Assembly: GCF_021726475.1 (NCBI RefSeq) | Contig: NZ_JAKJRU010000009.1 | Coordinates: 89,720 to 153,719, forward strand | Direction: 5' to 3' | Length of the DNA stretch: 64,000 nucleotides | Source: Pseudomonas oligotrophica | GTDB lineage: Bacteria; Pseudomonadota; Gammaproteobacteria; Pseudomonadales; Pseudomonadaceae | Shown: piece by piece, positions 35,438-44,137 of the stretch | Layout: every line of letters begins with the position of its first letter | How positions within the stretch are numbered: position 1 is the stretch's first letter | Made by a program: the position numbers and the translations under genes | The notes under the pieces: generated by a model | Told to the model about the DNA's origin: nothing | Database searches by the model: none | Seen by the model: only the letters and a program-made list of their open reading frames with translations

Positions 35438-37327
35438 ATGCCCAAGTCGCTCAAGTTCAGCCACAAGATATTGCTGGCCGCCGCGCTGGTGGTGATCGCC
35501 GCCTTTGCGCTGTTCACCCTCTACAACGACTACCTGCAACGCAACGCCATCCGCGCCAACCTGCAGAGCTACCTCGACGAGATGGGCCAGGTCACCGCCG
35601 GCAACATCCAGAACTGGCTGAGCGGGCGCATCCTGCTGGTCGAAGGTGCCGCACAGTCGATCGCCAACGACAGCGAGCCGGCCAGCGTCAGCCGCCTGCT
35701 CGAACAGAAGGCGCTGGCCTCGTCGTTCATGTTCGCCTATGTCGGCACCGAGGACGGCGCCTTCGTCATGCGCCCGCAGGAAGACATGCCGGCCGACTAC
35801 GATGCGCGCACCCGCCCGTGGTACCGCGATGCCCTCGCCGCCGGCGGCTCGACGCTCACCGAACCCTATGTCGATGCAGCCTCCGGCGGCCTGATCATGA
35901 CCATCGCCACGCCGGTGCAGCGCGCCGGGCAGACCCTCGGCGTGGTCGGCGGCGACCTGGCGCTCGACACCCTGGTCAGGATCATCAACGCGCTGGACTT
36001 CAACGGCATGGGCCACGCCTTCCTGATCAGCGCCGACGGCAAGATCCTCGTGCACCCCGAGGCAGGCAAGGTCAACAAGACCCTCGGCGAGCTCTACCCG
36101 CAGGATACCCCGAGCCTGACCAGCCGCTTCGCCGAGGCCAGTCTCGGCGATAGCCGGCGCATCCTCGCCTTCAGCCCGGTCGAGGGCCTGCCCTCGGTGA
36201 AGTGGTACGTCGGCGTCTCCATCGACCGCGACAAGGCCTACGCCAGCCTGGCCAGCTTCCGCGCCTCGGCGTTCGTCGCCACCCTGGTGGCGGTGGCCTT
36301 CATCATCGCCCTGCTGGGCATGCTGATCCGCGTGCTGATGCGCCCGCTGACCGACATGGGCCGCGCCATGGCCAACATCGCCGAGGGCGAGGGCGACCTG
36401 ACCCGGCGCCTGGCGGTGCAGTCCAACGACGAGTTCGGCCAGCTGGCGGCGGCGTTCAACCGCTTCGTCGAGCGCATTCATGGCTCGATCCGCGAAGTCT
36501 CCTCGGCGACGCTGCAGGTCAACACGCTGGTCAGCCGCGTGCTCTCGGCCTCGCATTCGTCGATGGCCAACTCCGGCGAACAGGCCAGCCGCACCAACAG
36601 CGTGGCGGCGGCGATCAACGAGCTCGGCGCCGCCGCCCAGGAGATCGCGCGCAACGCCGCCGACGCCTCGCAGCAGGCCAGCGGCGCCAGCGGCGAAGCC
36701 GATGACGGCCGCCAGGTAGTCGAGCACAACATCGCGGCGATGCGCGAGCTGTCGGCGAAGATCAGCGACGCCTGCCGGCAGATCGAGGCGCTCAACGCCA
36801 AGACCGTGGACATCGGCCACATCCTCGAGGTAATCAAGGGTATCTCCGAGCAGACCAACCTGCTGGCGCTCAACGCGGCCATCGAGGCGGCGCGGGCCGG
36901 CGAGGCGGGGCGCGGCTTCGCCGTGGTGGCCGACGAGGTGCGCAACCTGGCGCACCGCACGCAGAGCTCGGCGCAGGAAATCCAGCAGATGATTGAGCAG
37001 CTGCAGGTCGATGCGCGGCAGTCGGTGAGCACCATGACCGAGAGCCAGCGCCAGAGCGACAGCAGCGTGAGCATCGCCGACCAGGCCGGCGAGCGGCTGG
37101 TGGCGGTGACCCGCAGCATCGGCGAGATCGACGCGATGAACCAGTCGGTGGCCACCGCCACCGAGGAGCAGACCGCGGTGATCGAGTCGCTGAACATGGA
37201 CATCATCGAGATCAACACCCTCAACCAGCAGGGCGTGGAGAACCTGGAAGCCACCCTGCGCGCCTGTGGTGACCTCGAGCAGCAGTCCGGGCGCCTCAAG
37301 CAACTGGTCGACAGCTTCCGCATCTAG
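35438..37327 (+). CDS. Methyl-accepting chemotaxis protein, PctA-like amino acid receptor
   Basis: A 629-residue chemoreceptor. TM1 is about 9-29, a periplasmic dCache_1 domain 30-275, TM2 about 277-300, then HAMP and the signalling hairpin ([20 protein letters not shown], about 465-485). The ligand pocket carries the residues described for amino-acid-binding dCache_1 domains, and in PctA numbering: Tyr121, Arg126, Trp128, Tyr129 ([12 protein letters not shown]), Tyr144, Asp146 (TEPYVDA) and Asp173 (VVGGDLAL). Direct sensing of L-amino acids is therefore well supported. The start ATG 35438 ([10 protein letters not shown]) gives this numbering; upstream in-frame ATGs do not. A near-consensus ANR/DNR box lies 59 bp upstream. 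It sits among amino acid uptake and degradation genes. Confidence 0.92.
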   Translation: MPKSLKFSHKILLAAALVVIAAFALFTLYNDYLQRNAIRANLQSYLDEMGQVTAGNIQNWLSGRILLVEGAAQSIANDSEPASVSRLLEQKALASSFMFAYVGTEDGAFVMRPQEDMPADYDARTRPWYRDALAAGGSTLTEPYVDAASGGLIMTIATPVQRAGQTLGVVGGDLALDTLVRIINALDFNGMGHAFLISADGKILVHPEAGKVNKTLGELYPQDTPSLTSRFAEASLGDSRRILAFSPVEGLPSVKWYVGVSIDRDKAYASLASFRASAFVATLVAVAFIIALLGMLIRVLMRPLTDMGRAMANIAEGEGDLTRRLAVQSNDEFGQLAAAFNRFVERIHGSIREVSSATLQVNTLVSRVLSASHSSMANSGEQASRTNSVAAAINELGAAAQEIARNAADASQQASGASGEADDGRQVVEHNIAAMRELSAKISDACRQIEALNAKTVDIGHILEVIKGISEQTNLLALNAAIEAARAGEAGRGFAVVADEVRNLAHRTQSSAQEIQQMIEQLQVDARQSVSTMTESQRQSDSSVSIADQAGERLVAVTRSIGEIDAMNQSVATATEEQTAVIESLNMDIIEINTLNQQGVENLEATLRACGDLEQQSGRLKQLVDSFRI

Positions 37328-37338
37328 TGCCCGTCCGT

Positions 37339-37366
37339 CCGGCCGCCACGGAGCAGCGGCGGCCGG
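37339..37366 (+). terminator. GC-rich hairpin after chemoreceptor gene
   Basis: CCGGCCGCC / GGCGGCCGG with a 10-base loop, 12 bases after the TAG. No T-run follows, so termination is only possible. Confidence 0.4.
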
Positions 37367-37412
37367 CTGCGGTCCATACTTCCCAGGGCTACATGACCAT
37401 GGGAGGTTTTTC

Positions 37413-38096
37413 ATGAAGGTACTGATCGTTCTCACCTCGCACGACCGCCTGGGCGACACCGGCAAGCCCACCGGCTTCTGGCTCGAGGAATTCGCCGCGC
37501 CGTATTTCGTGCTGCGCGACGCCGGCGCCGAGATCACCCTGGCCTCGCCCAAGGGCGGGCAGCCGCCGCTGGACCCCAAGAGCGATGCGCCCGACGCGCA
37601 GACCGACGCCACCCGGCGCTTCAAGGAAGACGCCGAGGCGCAGCGCGCGCTGGCCAGCACACGCAAGCTCGCCGAGCTGTCGGCCGGGGACTACGACGCG
37701 GTGTTCTACCCCGGCGGCCATGGCCCGCTGTGGGACCTGGCTGGCGACCGCCATTCCATCGCCCTGATCGAGGCCTTCGCCCGCGCCGACAAGCCGGTGG
37801 CGGCGGTCTGCCATGCGCCGGCGGTGCTCGGCGAGGTGCGCGGGGCCGATGGCGAATACCTGGTCAAGGGCCGCGCGGTGACCGGCTTCACCAACAGCGA
37901 GGAAGCGGCGGTCGAACTGACCGAGGTGGTGCCCTTCCTGCTCGAGGACCGGCTCAAGGAGCGCGGCGGCAACTACAGCAAGGGGCCGGACTGGGCGTCC
38001 TACGTGGTGGTCGACGGCCGCCTGGTGACCGGGCAGAACCCGGCGTCTTCCGAGGCTGCCGCCGAGGCGCTGCTGGAGTTGCTGCGCGCCGGCTGA
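37413..38096 (+). CDS. DJ-1/PfpI-superfamily protein (type 1 glutamine amidotransferase-like)
   Basis: A 227-residue protein of the DJ-1/Hsp31 superfamily. The nucleophile elbow is AAVCHAPAVLG with Cys133-His134, and a Glu near 25 (FWLEEFAAP) would complete the pocket. Members act as glyoxalase III/deglycase-type enzymes or chaperones, and the Hsp31-like length and TGKPTGFWLEE start support that subgroup. ATG 37413 follows GGGAGG with ideal spacing. It ends next to, and convergent with, an EAL-domain gene, with one base between stop codons. Confidence 0.85.
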   Translation: MKVLIVLTSHDRLGDTGKPTGFWLEEFAAPYFVLRDAGAEITLASPKGGQPPLDPKSDAPDAQTDATRRFKEDAEAQRALASTRKLAELSAGDYDAVFYPGGHGPLWDLAGDRHSIALIEAFARADKPVAAVCHAPAVLGEVRGADGEYLVKGRAVTGFTNSEEAAVELTEVVPFLLEDRLKERGGNYSKGPDWASYVVVDGRLVTGQNPASSEAAAEALLELLRAG

Positions 38097-38885
38097 TCAG
38101 CCGGGCAGCTGCGGCCAGGCCAGGCTCTCGGCGCGGGTGCAGGCGCCGAGCAGCGGCTTGCCGAACAGGTAGCCCTGCATCAGGCCGATGCCCTGGTCGG
38201 CCAGGCAGAGGTATTCGTCGAGGGTCTCGACGCCCTCGGCGATCAGGCGGATGTCCAGCTCGCGGCAGATTTCGCCGACCCCGCGCACGATGGCCTGCCG
38301 CGGGCGGCTGGCGTCGATGCCGCGGATCAGGTCCATGTCCAGCTTGATCAGGTCCGGCTGGAAATCGGCGAGCAGATTGAGCCCGGCAAAGCCGGCGCCG
38401 AAGTCGTCGATGGCGGTCAGGAAGCCGATGCGCTGGTACTCGCGCAGCACCTCGGCCAGCCATTTGCCGTCGCTGATCTCCTCGCCTTCGACCGTCTCGA
38501 AGATGATCTGCTCGATGGGAAAGCCATGCGCGCGCGCGGCCTCCAGCGTCGAGCGGATACACAGCTCCGGACGGTAGATGGCGTTGGGCATGAAGTTGAT
38601 CGACAGCCGGCTCTGCATGTCGAGCGCCGCGGCGGTGCGGATCGCCTCGACCCGGCAGGCCTGGTCGAAACGGTAGCGGTTTTCCTCGGTGACGTGCGCC
38701 AGCACGCTCGCGGCCGGCTCGCCGGCCGGGCCGCGCACCAGTGCCTCATGGGCGAACACCTGGCGGCGGCCGATGTCGACGATCGGCTGGTAGGCATAGG
38801 CGAAGGCGAAATCCAGCGGCTGGCCGTTGCGGCAACCCGCGCAGGACGTGGCAGGAGCGAGCGGGTCGCTGGCGGGGCGGGGCAT
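38097..38885 (-). CDS. EAL-domain cyclic-di-GMP phosphodiesterase
   Basis: A 262-residue protein made up of a single EAL domain, predicted cytoplasmic. All motifs needed for c-di-GMP hydrolysis seem present: Glu47-Ala-Leu (FAHEALVRG), SINFMPN, FETVEGEE, IDDFGAGFAGLN, LIKLDMDLI and IAEGVET, with the C-terminal QGYLFGKPL. No sensory or membrane domain is attached; the N terminus has Cys15-x2-Cys18 (SCAGCRNG), which might bind metal or respond to redox, an inference only. The ATG at 38885 is the only good start. Confidence 0.9.
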   Translation of the reverse strand: MPRPASDPLAPATSCAGCRNGQPLDFAFAYAYQPIVDIGRRQVFAHEALVRGPAGEPAASVLAHVTEENRYRFDQACRVEAIRTAAALDMQSRLSINFMPNAIYRPELCIRSTLEAARAHGFPIEQIIFETVEGEEISDGKWLAEVLREYQRIGFLTAIDDFGAGFAGLNLLADFQPDLIKLDMDLIRGIDASRPRQAIVRGVGEICRELDIRLIAEGVETLDEYLCLADQGIGLMQGYLFGKPLLGACTRAESLAWPQLPG

Positions 38886-39056
38886 GGGGAGTCCTCGGGG
38901 TGGCGGCCGCGATGCCTGGCAGCAGGCATGCGGCGCTGGAGTCTTCTCCCTGTGTCGGTCGCCGCGGCGCTTTCTTGACCGCAGACCCGGACAAACGTCG
39001 GCCCGCCAACCCCGGCGCGGGGCTGGCGACGGCCTGCTGCGTACGCGCGAGATCGC

Positions 39057-40250
39057 TCAGGCGACCACCCGGGCGAGCGCCGCGGCCAGCGCGTCGAGGC
39101 GCTCGGCATCCAGCCCGGCGACGCTGGCGCGGCCGCTTTCGACCAGGTACACCGAATGCTCGGCGCGCAGCCGACGCACCTGCTCGGCGCTCAGCCCGGT
39201 GTAGGAGAACATGCCGCGCTGCTCGGCGATGTGCGCGAAGCGCCCGGCCAGGCCGTAGGGCATCAGTGCCTCGACCAGGCCCTGGCGCAGGCTGGCGATG
39301 CGCCGGCGCATGCTTTCCACCTCGTTCTGCCAGATCTGCCGCAGCGGCTCGTCGGCCAGGATGGTCGCCACCACCGCCGCGCCATGCGCCGGCGGCGTCG
39401 ACCACAGGCCGCGCGCCAGGGCGGCCAGCTGGCTGCGCACGTCGAGCAGCTGCTCATGGCCGGCGGCGACGACGATCAGCCCGCCGGTGCGCTCGCGGTA
39501 GAGGCCGAAGTTCTTCGAACAGGAGCTGGTCACCAGCACTTCCGGCAGCGTTTCGGCGAACAGCCGCACCGCCCAGGCGTCGTCCTCCAGGCCGTCGCCA
39601 AAGCCCTGGTAGGCGAAGTCGAACAGCGGCAGCAGCTCGCGGCTGCGGACGATGTCGAGCACCCGCAGCCAGTCGTCGTGGTTCAGGTCGAAGCCGGTCG
39701 GGTTGTGGCAGCAGGCGTGCAGCAGCACCACGTCGCCGCTGGGGATGCGCTCCAGCGCGGCGAACAGGCCGTCGCGGTCCAGGCGGTTGTCGGCGCCGAC
39801 GTAGGGATAGTGGCGCAGCGGTACGCCGGCGGCGGCGAACAGCGTTTCATGGATCGGCCAGGTCGGGTCGCTCAGCCAGAGGCTGCGCCCGGGCAGGCAC
39901 TTGGCGATGAACTCGCCGGCCAGGCGCAGCGCACCGGTGCCGCCGGGCGCCTGGGTGCAGCCGGCGCGCTCCTCGGCCAGCGCCAGCGCGCGCGGGCTCA
40001 GCACCAGGCGCAGCAGCTGCGCGCCGAACTGCGCATCGCCGTGGCCGCCGATGTAGCTCTTGGTCTCTTCGCTGTCGACCAGGCGCTGCTCGGCCAGCTT
40101 GACCGCCCGCGGGATGGGGGTCAGCCCGCGGGCGTCCTTGTAGACGCCGACGCCCAGGTCGAGCTTGGCCGGGTTGGGGTCGGCGCGGTAGGCATCCAGC
40201 AGGCCGAGGATCGGGTCGCCGGGCACGCGGGGTATCTGGCCGAAGTGCAT
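39057..40250 (-). CDS. phhC: Aromatic amino acid aminotransferase PhhC
   Basis: A 397-residue class I aspartate/aromatic aminotransferase that converts tyrosine to 4-hydroxyphenylpyruvate, the substrate of Hpd. PLP lysine Lys246 in TSSCSKNFGLYRERTGG; CCHNPTGFDL and LLPLFDFAYQGFGDG give the cofactor Asn and Asp-Tyr; LDLGVGVYKD is near the N terminus. The ATG at 40250 overlaps the phhB stop (TGATG), so translation is coupled. It is the last gene of phhA-phhB-phhC, the gene order of P. aeruginosa. Confidence 0.93.
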   Translation of the reverse strand: MHFGQIPRVPGDPILGLLDAYRADPNPAKLDLGVGVYKDARGLTPIPRAVKLAEQRLVDSEETKSYIGGHGDAQFGAQLLRLVLSPRALALAEERAGCTQAPGGTGALRLAGEFIAKCLPGRSLWLSDPTWPIHETLFAAAGVPLRHYPYVGADNRLDRDGLFAALERIPSGDVVLLHACCHNPTGFDLNHDDWLRVLDIVRSRELLPLFDFAYQGFGDGLEDDAWAVRLFAETLPEVLVTSSCSKNFGLYRERTGGLIVVAAGHEQLLDVRSQLAALARGLWSTPPAHGAAVVATILADEPLRQIWQNEVESMRRRIASLRQGLVEALMPYGLAGRFAHIAEQRGMFSYTGLSAEQVRRLRAEHSVYLVESGRASVAGLDAERLDALAAALARVVA

Positions 40251-40606
40251 CACTTGCGACCCTCGGCGCTGGCAGCGAGCTGGTCGGTGCGCGCGGCCAT
40301 GATGAAGTCGTTGCGATGCAGGCCGCGCATCTCGTGGCTCCACCAGGTCACGGTGACCTTGCCCCATTCGGTGAGCAGGGCCGGATGGTGGCCGACTTCC
40401 TCGGCGATGGCGCCGACCGCGTTGGTGAAGGCCAGGGCGTGGCGGAAATTGCGGAACAGGAACACGCGTTCCAGCTCCATGTGGTCGCCGCGTACCTCGA
40501 TGTTCCAGTCGGGAATCTCGCGGATCAGCTCGGCCAGTTCTTCGTCGGATACCTTCGGCGCATCGGCGCGGCAGGCTTCGCATTGGGCTTGGGCGAGGGC
40601 GGTCAT
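40250..40606 (-). CDS. phhB: Pterin-4a-carbinolamine dehydratase PhhB
   Basis: A 118-residue dehydratase that regenerates the pterin cofactor of phenylalanine hydroxylase. The active-site block is [20 protein letters not shown] and [12 protein letters not shown]. Start ATG 40606 ([20 protein letters not shown]), a standard Pseudomonas PhhB N terminus. It is coupled to phhC by TGATG. Unusually, 223 bp of repeat DNA separate it from phhA, so phhA and phhBC may not be translated or transcribed in strict proportion. Confidence 0.95.
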   Translation of the reverse strand: MTALAQAQCEACRADAPKVSDEELAELIREIPDWNIEVRGDHMELERVFLFRNFRHALAFTNAVGAIAEEVGHHPALLTEWGKVTVTWWSHEMRGLHRNDFIMAARTDQLAASAEGRK

Positions 40607-40666
40607 GGTGTCGTTCCCTTTGGTCTGTTGGGTGAAGGTCATTGGAAAGCCTAGGCGAATGGAAGG

Positions 40667-40836
40667 CCGTAGGGTGGACAACGCCGCAGGCTTGTCCACG
40701 CGTCGGGTTCGCTCCGCCTCGCTGTCGATAGATCGGGTTGCGGTCGGTGGATGAGCCTTGCGGCGTCATCCACCCTACGGCTTGGTGGCAGCCGAACCGG
40801 CGCGTGGAAAACGCGTTGCGGTTTCCACCCTACGCC
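40667..40836. repeat. GTAGGGTGG-family repeats between phhA and phhB
   Basis: GTAGGGTGGACAACGCCGCA and TTGTCCACGCG (from 40669), then GGTGGATGAGCC / GTCATCCACCCTACGG (about 40746-40783) and GTGGAAAACGCG / GCGGTTTCCACCCTACG (about 40804-40835): three successive inverted repeats inside the phh operon. Confidence 0.88.
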
Positions 40837-41615
40837 GCCTTGGGTGGAAACTTCGGCTGGTGCAGGCCCAGGCGCATGGCCTGCCGGACCAGCGCCATGA
40901 TGTCCTGGCCGGCCAGTTCGAACAGCCGGTGCAGGTCCGGCAGCACGAAGTACAGCGGCTGCAGGATGTCGATGCGATACGGCGTGCGCATCGCCTCCAG
41001 CGGGTCGAAGGCCTGCTGTTCGGGTTCGCTGGACAGGCTGTAGAGCGTCTCCTTCGGCGAGGAGAGGATGCCGCCGCCGTAGATGCGCCGGCCGGCCGGG
41101 GTGTCGACCAGGCCGAACTCTACGGTCATCCAGTACAGCCGCGCCAGGTACACGCGTTCCTCCTTGCTCGCCGCCAGGCCCAGCTGGCCGTAGGTGTGGG
41201 TGAACTCGGCGAACCAGGGGTTGGTCAGCAACGGGCAGTGGCCGAAGATCTCGTGGAAGATGTCCGGCTCCTGCAGGTAGTCCAATTCTTCAGGCGTGCG
41301 GATGAAGGTGGCCACCGGGAAGCGCTTGCTGGCCAGCAGCTCGAAGAAGGTCTGGAAGGGAATCAGCGCCGGCACGCGGGCGACCTGCCAGCCGGTGGCG
41401 CGTTCGAGCACGCGGTTGATCTCGCCCAGCTGCGGGATGCGCTCGCGCGGCAGGGCGAGCTGCTCGAGGCCGTCCAGGTACTCGTCGCAGGCGCGCCCCG
41501 GCAGCAGTTTCAGCTGGCGCTCGATGAGGGTGTTCCACACCGCATGCTCGCTGTCGGGGTAGTGGATGTGCCCGGTGGCGTCCGGCTCGCGGGCGACGTA
41601 GCGCGTGGTTTTCAT
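40830..41615 (-). CDS. phhA: Phenylalanine 4-hydroxylase PhhA
   Basis: A 261-residue pterin-dependent monooxygenase that hydroxylates phenylalanine to tyrosine. The iron ligands are readable as His121 and His126 (IFHEIFGHCPLL) and Glu166 (WMTVEFGLV). Bacterial catalytic-domain-only length, without the regulatory domain of animal enzymes. ATG 41615 follows CAGGAGGTCAG. Upstream lie AACAACAA (46 bases before the start) and a PhhR-like box 137 bases before it. In P. aeruginosa phhR is directly divergent from phhA; here about 6.4 kb of a tricarballylate-type module separates the two genes. Confidence 0.96.
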   Translation of the reverse strand: MKTTRYVAREPDATGHIHYPDSEHAVWNTLIERQLKLLPGRACDEYLDGLEQLALPRERIPQLGEINRVLERATGWQVARVPALIPFQTFFELLASKRFPVATFIRTPEELDYLQEPDIFHEIFGHCPLLTNPWFAEFTHTYGQLGLAASKEERVYLARLYWMTVEFGLVDTPAGRRIYGGGILSSPKETLYSLSSEPEQQAFDPLEAMRTPYRIDILQPLYFVLPDLHRLFELAGQDIMALVRQAMRLGLHQPKFPPKAA

Positions 41616-41660
41616 CTGACCTCCTGGCCCGACGCGGCAAGGCGCGTCTGTGAGGCAATG

Positions 41661-41668
41661 TTGTTGTT
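41661..41668 (-). promoter_or_regulatory. AANAANAA (Crc/Hfq-type) motif in phhA leader
   Basis: Minus strand CCGATAACAACAAC contains AACAACAA, 46 bases before the phhA ATG. The same CCGATAACAACAA string precedes the IOR gene. The distance from the Shine-Dalgarno is larger than at the other sites. Confidence 0.4.
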
Positions 41669-41751
41669 ATCGGATGCCCCATTTGAACCCGCGCCGCATG
41701 CCGTCGGCGAGGCCTGCTGCGGCGCGATGTCGCAGTGGCGGGTCGCTCATC

Positions 41752-41769
41752 TGTAAGGAATAGCTGACG
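41752..41769 (+). promoter_or_regulatory. PhhR/TyrR-like box before phhA
   Basis: TGTAAG-GAATAG-CTGACG, one base different from the box at 30635 before hpd. It lies 137 bp upstream of the phhA start, a distance compatible with activation from a distance. Confidence 0.62.
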
Positions 41770-41895
41770 AATCCGACCAGGCCTGCAATTCTGCCGTCAC
41801 CGAACGCACCGCCTGGCAACTTATCTTGACGATTATTTGCATGCGCCCGCCTTGCCGCGGCCCTGGTAGCGCCAAGGCGCCGGCCCGGCAGGCTT

Positions 41896-41912
41896 CTTTA
41901 GCGAAACTGAAG
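41896..41912 (+). promoter_or_regulatory. LysR-type operator before tctC-like gene
   Basis: CTTTAG-CGAAA-CTGAAG, an inverted repeat (one mismatch) of 6-5-6 geometry. A near copy lies at 44138 before tcuA. Similarity continues downstream in both (GACCC, then GCCTTTCG, then CCCTA), so the two promoters share a common plan, best explained by the LysR regulator encoded between them. Confidence 0.62.
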
Positions 41913-42027
41913 ACCCCCGTGGCGGGCCGGCCTTTCGGTTGCTCGGCCGGGAACCCTATGGTTCGTCCTGTCGCGTATCGCCGGCGCTGCAGGCAGCGGA
42001 GGTCGACGCCGGGCGCGCCGCCACCAG

Positions 42028-42035
42028 AACAAGAA
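42028..42035 (+). promoter_or_regulatory. AANAANAA (Crc/Hfq-type) site before tctC-like gene
   Basis: AACAAGAA followed by TTCGAGGAG, 15 bases before the ATG at 42051. Confidence 0.5.
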
Positions 42036-42050
42036 TTCGAGGAGAACGCC

Positions 42051-43025
42051 ATGAAACATGCACTCGGCCGGCTGACGCTGGTTGCCTCCGGCCTGTTGCT
42101 CAGCACCCAGCTGTGGGCCGAACCCAAGCGCCCGGAATGCCTGGCGCCGGCCAAGCCCGGCGGCGGTTTCGACATCACCTGCAAGCTCGCCCAGGGCGGC
42201 CTGCGCGAAGCCGGCCTGCTGCAGGCGCCGATGCGCGTGACCTACATGCCGGGCGGCATCGGCGCGGTGGCCTACAACGCGGTGGTGGCGCAGCGCGCCG
42301 GCGAGCCGGGCACCATCACCGCCTGGTCCAGCGGCTCGCTGCTCAACCTGGCGCAGGGCAAGTTCGGTCGCTACGACGAGAAGGCGGTGCGCTGGCTGGC
42401 GGCGATCGGCACCGACTATGGCGCGGTCACCGTGCGCGAGGATTCTCCGCTGAAGGACTTCGACGACCTGGTCGAGGCGCTGCGCAAGGACCCCACCGCC
42501 CTGGTGGTTGGCGCCGGCGGCACCATCGGCAGCCAGGACTGGATGCAGGCGGCGATGGTCGCCCGCGCCGCCGGCGTCGACCCCAAGCAGCTGCGCTACG
42601 TCGCCTTCGAGGGTGGCGGCGAGCCGATGACCGCGCTGCTTGGCGGGCACGTGCAGGTGATCACCAGCGGCATCGGCGAGGCCACCGCGCAGCTGGCCGC
42701 CGGCAAGGTGCGGGTGCTGGCGGTGCTGGCCGACGAGCGCCTGCCCGGTGCGCTCGGCAAGATCCCCACGGCGAAGGAGCAGGGCTTCGAGGTCAGCTGG
42801 CCGATCGCCCGCGGCTTCTATGTCGGGCCTGAGGTCAAGGACGAGGACTACGCCTGGTGGAAGCAGCAGTTCGACACCCTGCTGGCCAGCGACGGGTTCG
42901 CCAGGTTGCGCGAGCAGCGCGACCTGCAGCCGCTGGCGCTCACCGGCGACGAACTGCAGGCCTACGTCTACCAGCAGGTGGCGCAGTACAAGGCGCTGGC
43001 CGCGGAGTTCGGCCTGGCACAGTAG
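42051..43025 (+). CDS. Tripartite tricarboxylate transporter-type binding protein (TctC family)
   Basis: A 324-residue periplasmic binding protein of the TctC/Bug family, which captures carboxylates. Signal peptide 1-23 (MKHALGRLTLVASGLLLSTQLWA). Typical Bug features: PGGGFDITCKLAQ near the N terminus, TYMPGGIGAVAYNAVVAQ and VGAGGTIGSQDW. No tctA/tctB membrane genes are in the window, so it must use a permease elsewhere or act as a sensor. It is the first gene of the tctC-tcuR-tcuA-tcuB group, has its own LysR-type operator and an AANAANAA site, and is closed by a strong terminator. The likely ligand, a tricarboxylate such as tricarballylate or citrate, is inferred from its neighbours. Confidence 0.85.
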   Translation: MKHALGRLTLVASGLLLSTQLWAEPKRPECLAPAKPGGGFDITCKLAQGGLREAGLLQAPMRVTYMPGGIGAVAYNAVVAQRAGEPGTITAWSSGSLLNLAQGKFGRYDEKAVRWLAAIGTDYGAVTVREDSPLKDFDDLVEALRKDPTALVVGAGGTIGSQDWMQAAMVARAAGVDPKQLRYVAFEGGGEPMTALLGGHVQVITSGIGEATAQLAAGKVRVLAVLADERLPGALGKIPTAKEQGFEVSWPIARGFYVGPEVKDEDYAWWKQQFDTLLASDGFARLREQRDLQPLALTGDELQAYVYQQVAQYKALAAEFGLAQ

Positions 43026-43043
43026 CCGTCGGCCAGGGATGAG

Positions 43044-43072
43044 GAAGGTGCGTATGCGCACCTTCTTCGTTT
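43044..43072 (+). terminator. Rho-independent terminator after tctC-like gene
   Basis: GAAGGTGCG-TATG-CGCACCTTC, a perfect 9-bp stem, followed by TTCGTTTG. It separates the tctC-like gene from the LysR gene. Confidence 0.8.
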
Positions 43073-43196
43073 GTGCAGCGGCGTGGTTGGAAGTGCCGGC
43101 GGGCTCCCTTACCCTGCGTCGACTGCCGGCCCCGCTGCGTGTCGGCGCAGCGGTCGCATGGGGTGGCCGGCTGCTTGACCAGGAACAGGCACCGTC

Positions 43197-44129
43197 ATGG
43201 AGCTCAGGCAACTTCGCTATTTTCTTGCCGCGGTGGAGCACAAGAGCCTCGGCCAGGCCGCGCTGGAACTGGGCATCGGCACCTCGGCGCTGAGCCAGCA
43301 GATCAGCAAGCTGGAGAGCGAGCTGTGCACCCGCCTGCTCAGCCGCACCAGCACCGGCGTGGTGCTGACCAGCGCCGGCATCGCCTTCCAGCACCATGCG
43401 CGGCTGACCCTGCGCCAGGCGGAAAACGCCATCCAGGCCGCGCAGCGCGGACGGATGAGCGGCTACGTCAGCGTCGGCCTGCCGCCGACCACCGCCTCGG
43501 TGCTCGCCCTGCCGCTGATCGACGCGATGCGCGAGCGCTACCCGGATATCCAGCTGCACCTGGTGGAGATGCTCTCCGGCTACCTGGCCAACCAGCTGAG
43601 CACCCGCCAGCTCGACCTCGCCGTGCTGTTCCAGGCCGACAGCGGCCGCAAATGGGGCATCCGGCCCTTGCTCGACGAGCAGCTGTTCGTCATCACCTCC
43701 TCCAGACTCGAAGGCGCGCCGACCGGTGAAAGCGTGCGCCTGGCTGACCTCGGGCAGCTGCCGCTGGTGCTGCCCAGCCAGCACCACGGGCTGCGCACCA
43801 CGCTGATGGCGACCTTCGAGCGCTCTGGCATCGAGCCGAACATCGTCATGGAGATAGATGGCCTGGCGCTGCTGATGCAGGCCGTGCGCGGCGGCTACGC
43901 GGCGACCATCCAGCCCGGCGCCGCGGCGGCGCATTCGGGCGAATGCGGGCTGCGGGTGGTGCAGATCGAGGACGCCCACGTGACCCGGCGCAACCTGCTG
44001 GTGACGCTGCCCGAGGAGGAGCTGTCGCCCGCCGCGCTTGCGGCTCGCCTGGTGATCGCCGATGTCGCGCGCGACCTGGTGCGCCAGGGCCTCTGGCCGG
44101 GTGCGCGGCTCTACGAGGCGCAGGACTGA
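43197..44129 (+). CDS. LysR-family regulator (TcuR-like)
   Basis: A 310-residue LysR regulator. N-terminal winged HTH: MELRQLRYFLAAVEHKSLGQ, then the recognition region GIGTSALSQQISKLESEL. The C-terminal effector domain starts at about 92 with SVGLPPTTASVLALPLI. It lies between tctC and tcuA, all on the plus strand, and a matching CTTTAG-N5-CTRAAG inverted repeat stands before both of those genes. By analogy with Salmonella TcuR it should respond to tricarballylate or a related carboxylate. It has its own start region after the tctC terminator; its own promoter is not obvious. Confidence 0.85.
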   Translation: MELRQLRYFLAAVEHKSLGQAALELGIGTSALSQQISKLESELCTRLLSRTSTGVVLTSAGIAFQHHARLTLRQAENAIQAAQRGRMSGYVSVGLPPTTASVLALPLIDAMRERYPDIQLHLVEMLSGYLANQLSTRQLDLAVLFQADSGRKWGIRPLLDEQLFVITSSRLEGAPTGESVRLADLGQLPLVLPSQHHGLRTTLMATFERSGIEPNIVMEIDGLALLMQAVRGGYAATIQPGAAAAHSGECGLRVVQIEDAHVTRRNLLVTLPEEELSPAALAARLVIADVARDLVRQGLWPGARLYEAQD

Positions 44130-44137
44130 TCGCCGCC

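Noticed and set aside
37413..38096. True glutamine amidotransferase subunit
   Set aside because: The Cys-His elbow and N-terminal Glu fit the DJ-1/Hsp31 branch, and there is no synthetase partner.
41685..41698. Sigma-54 element before phhA (minus strand GG-N10-GC in GGTTCAAATGGGGC)
   Set aside because: Only the invariant GG and GC match; the flanking -24 and -12 bases do not, which is expected by chance in GC-rich DNA.
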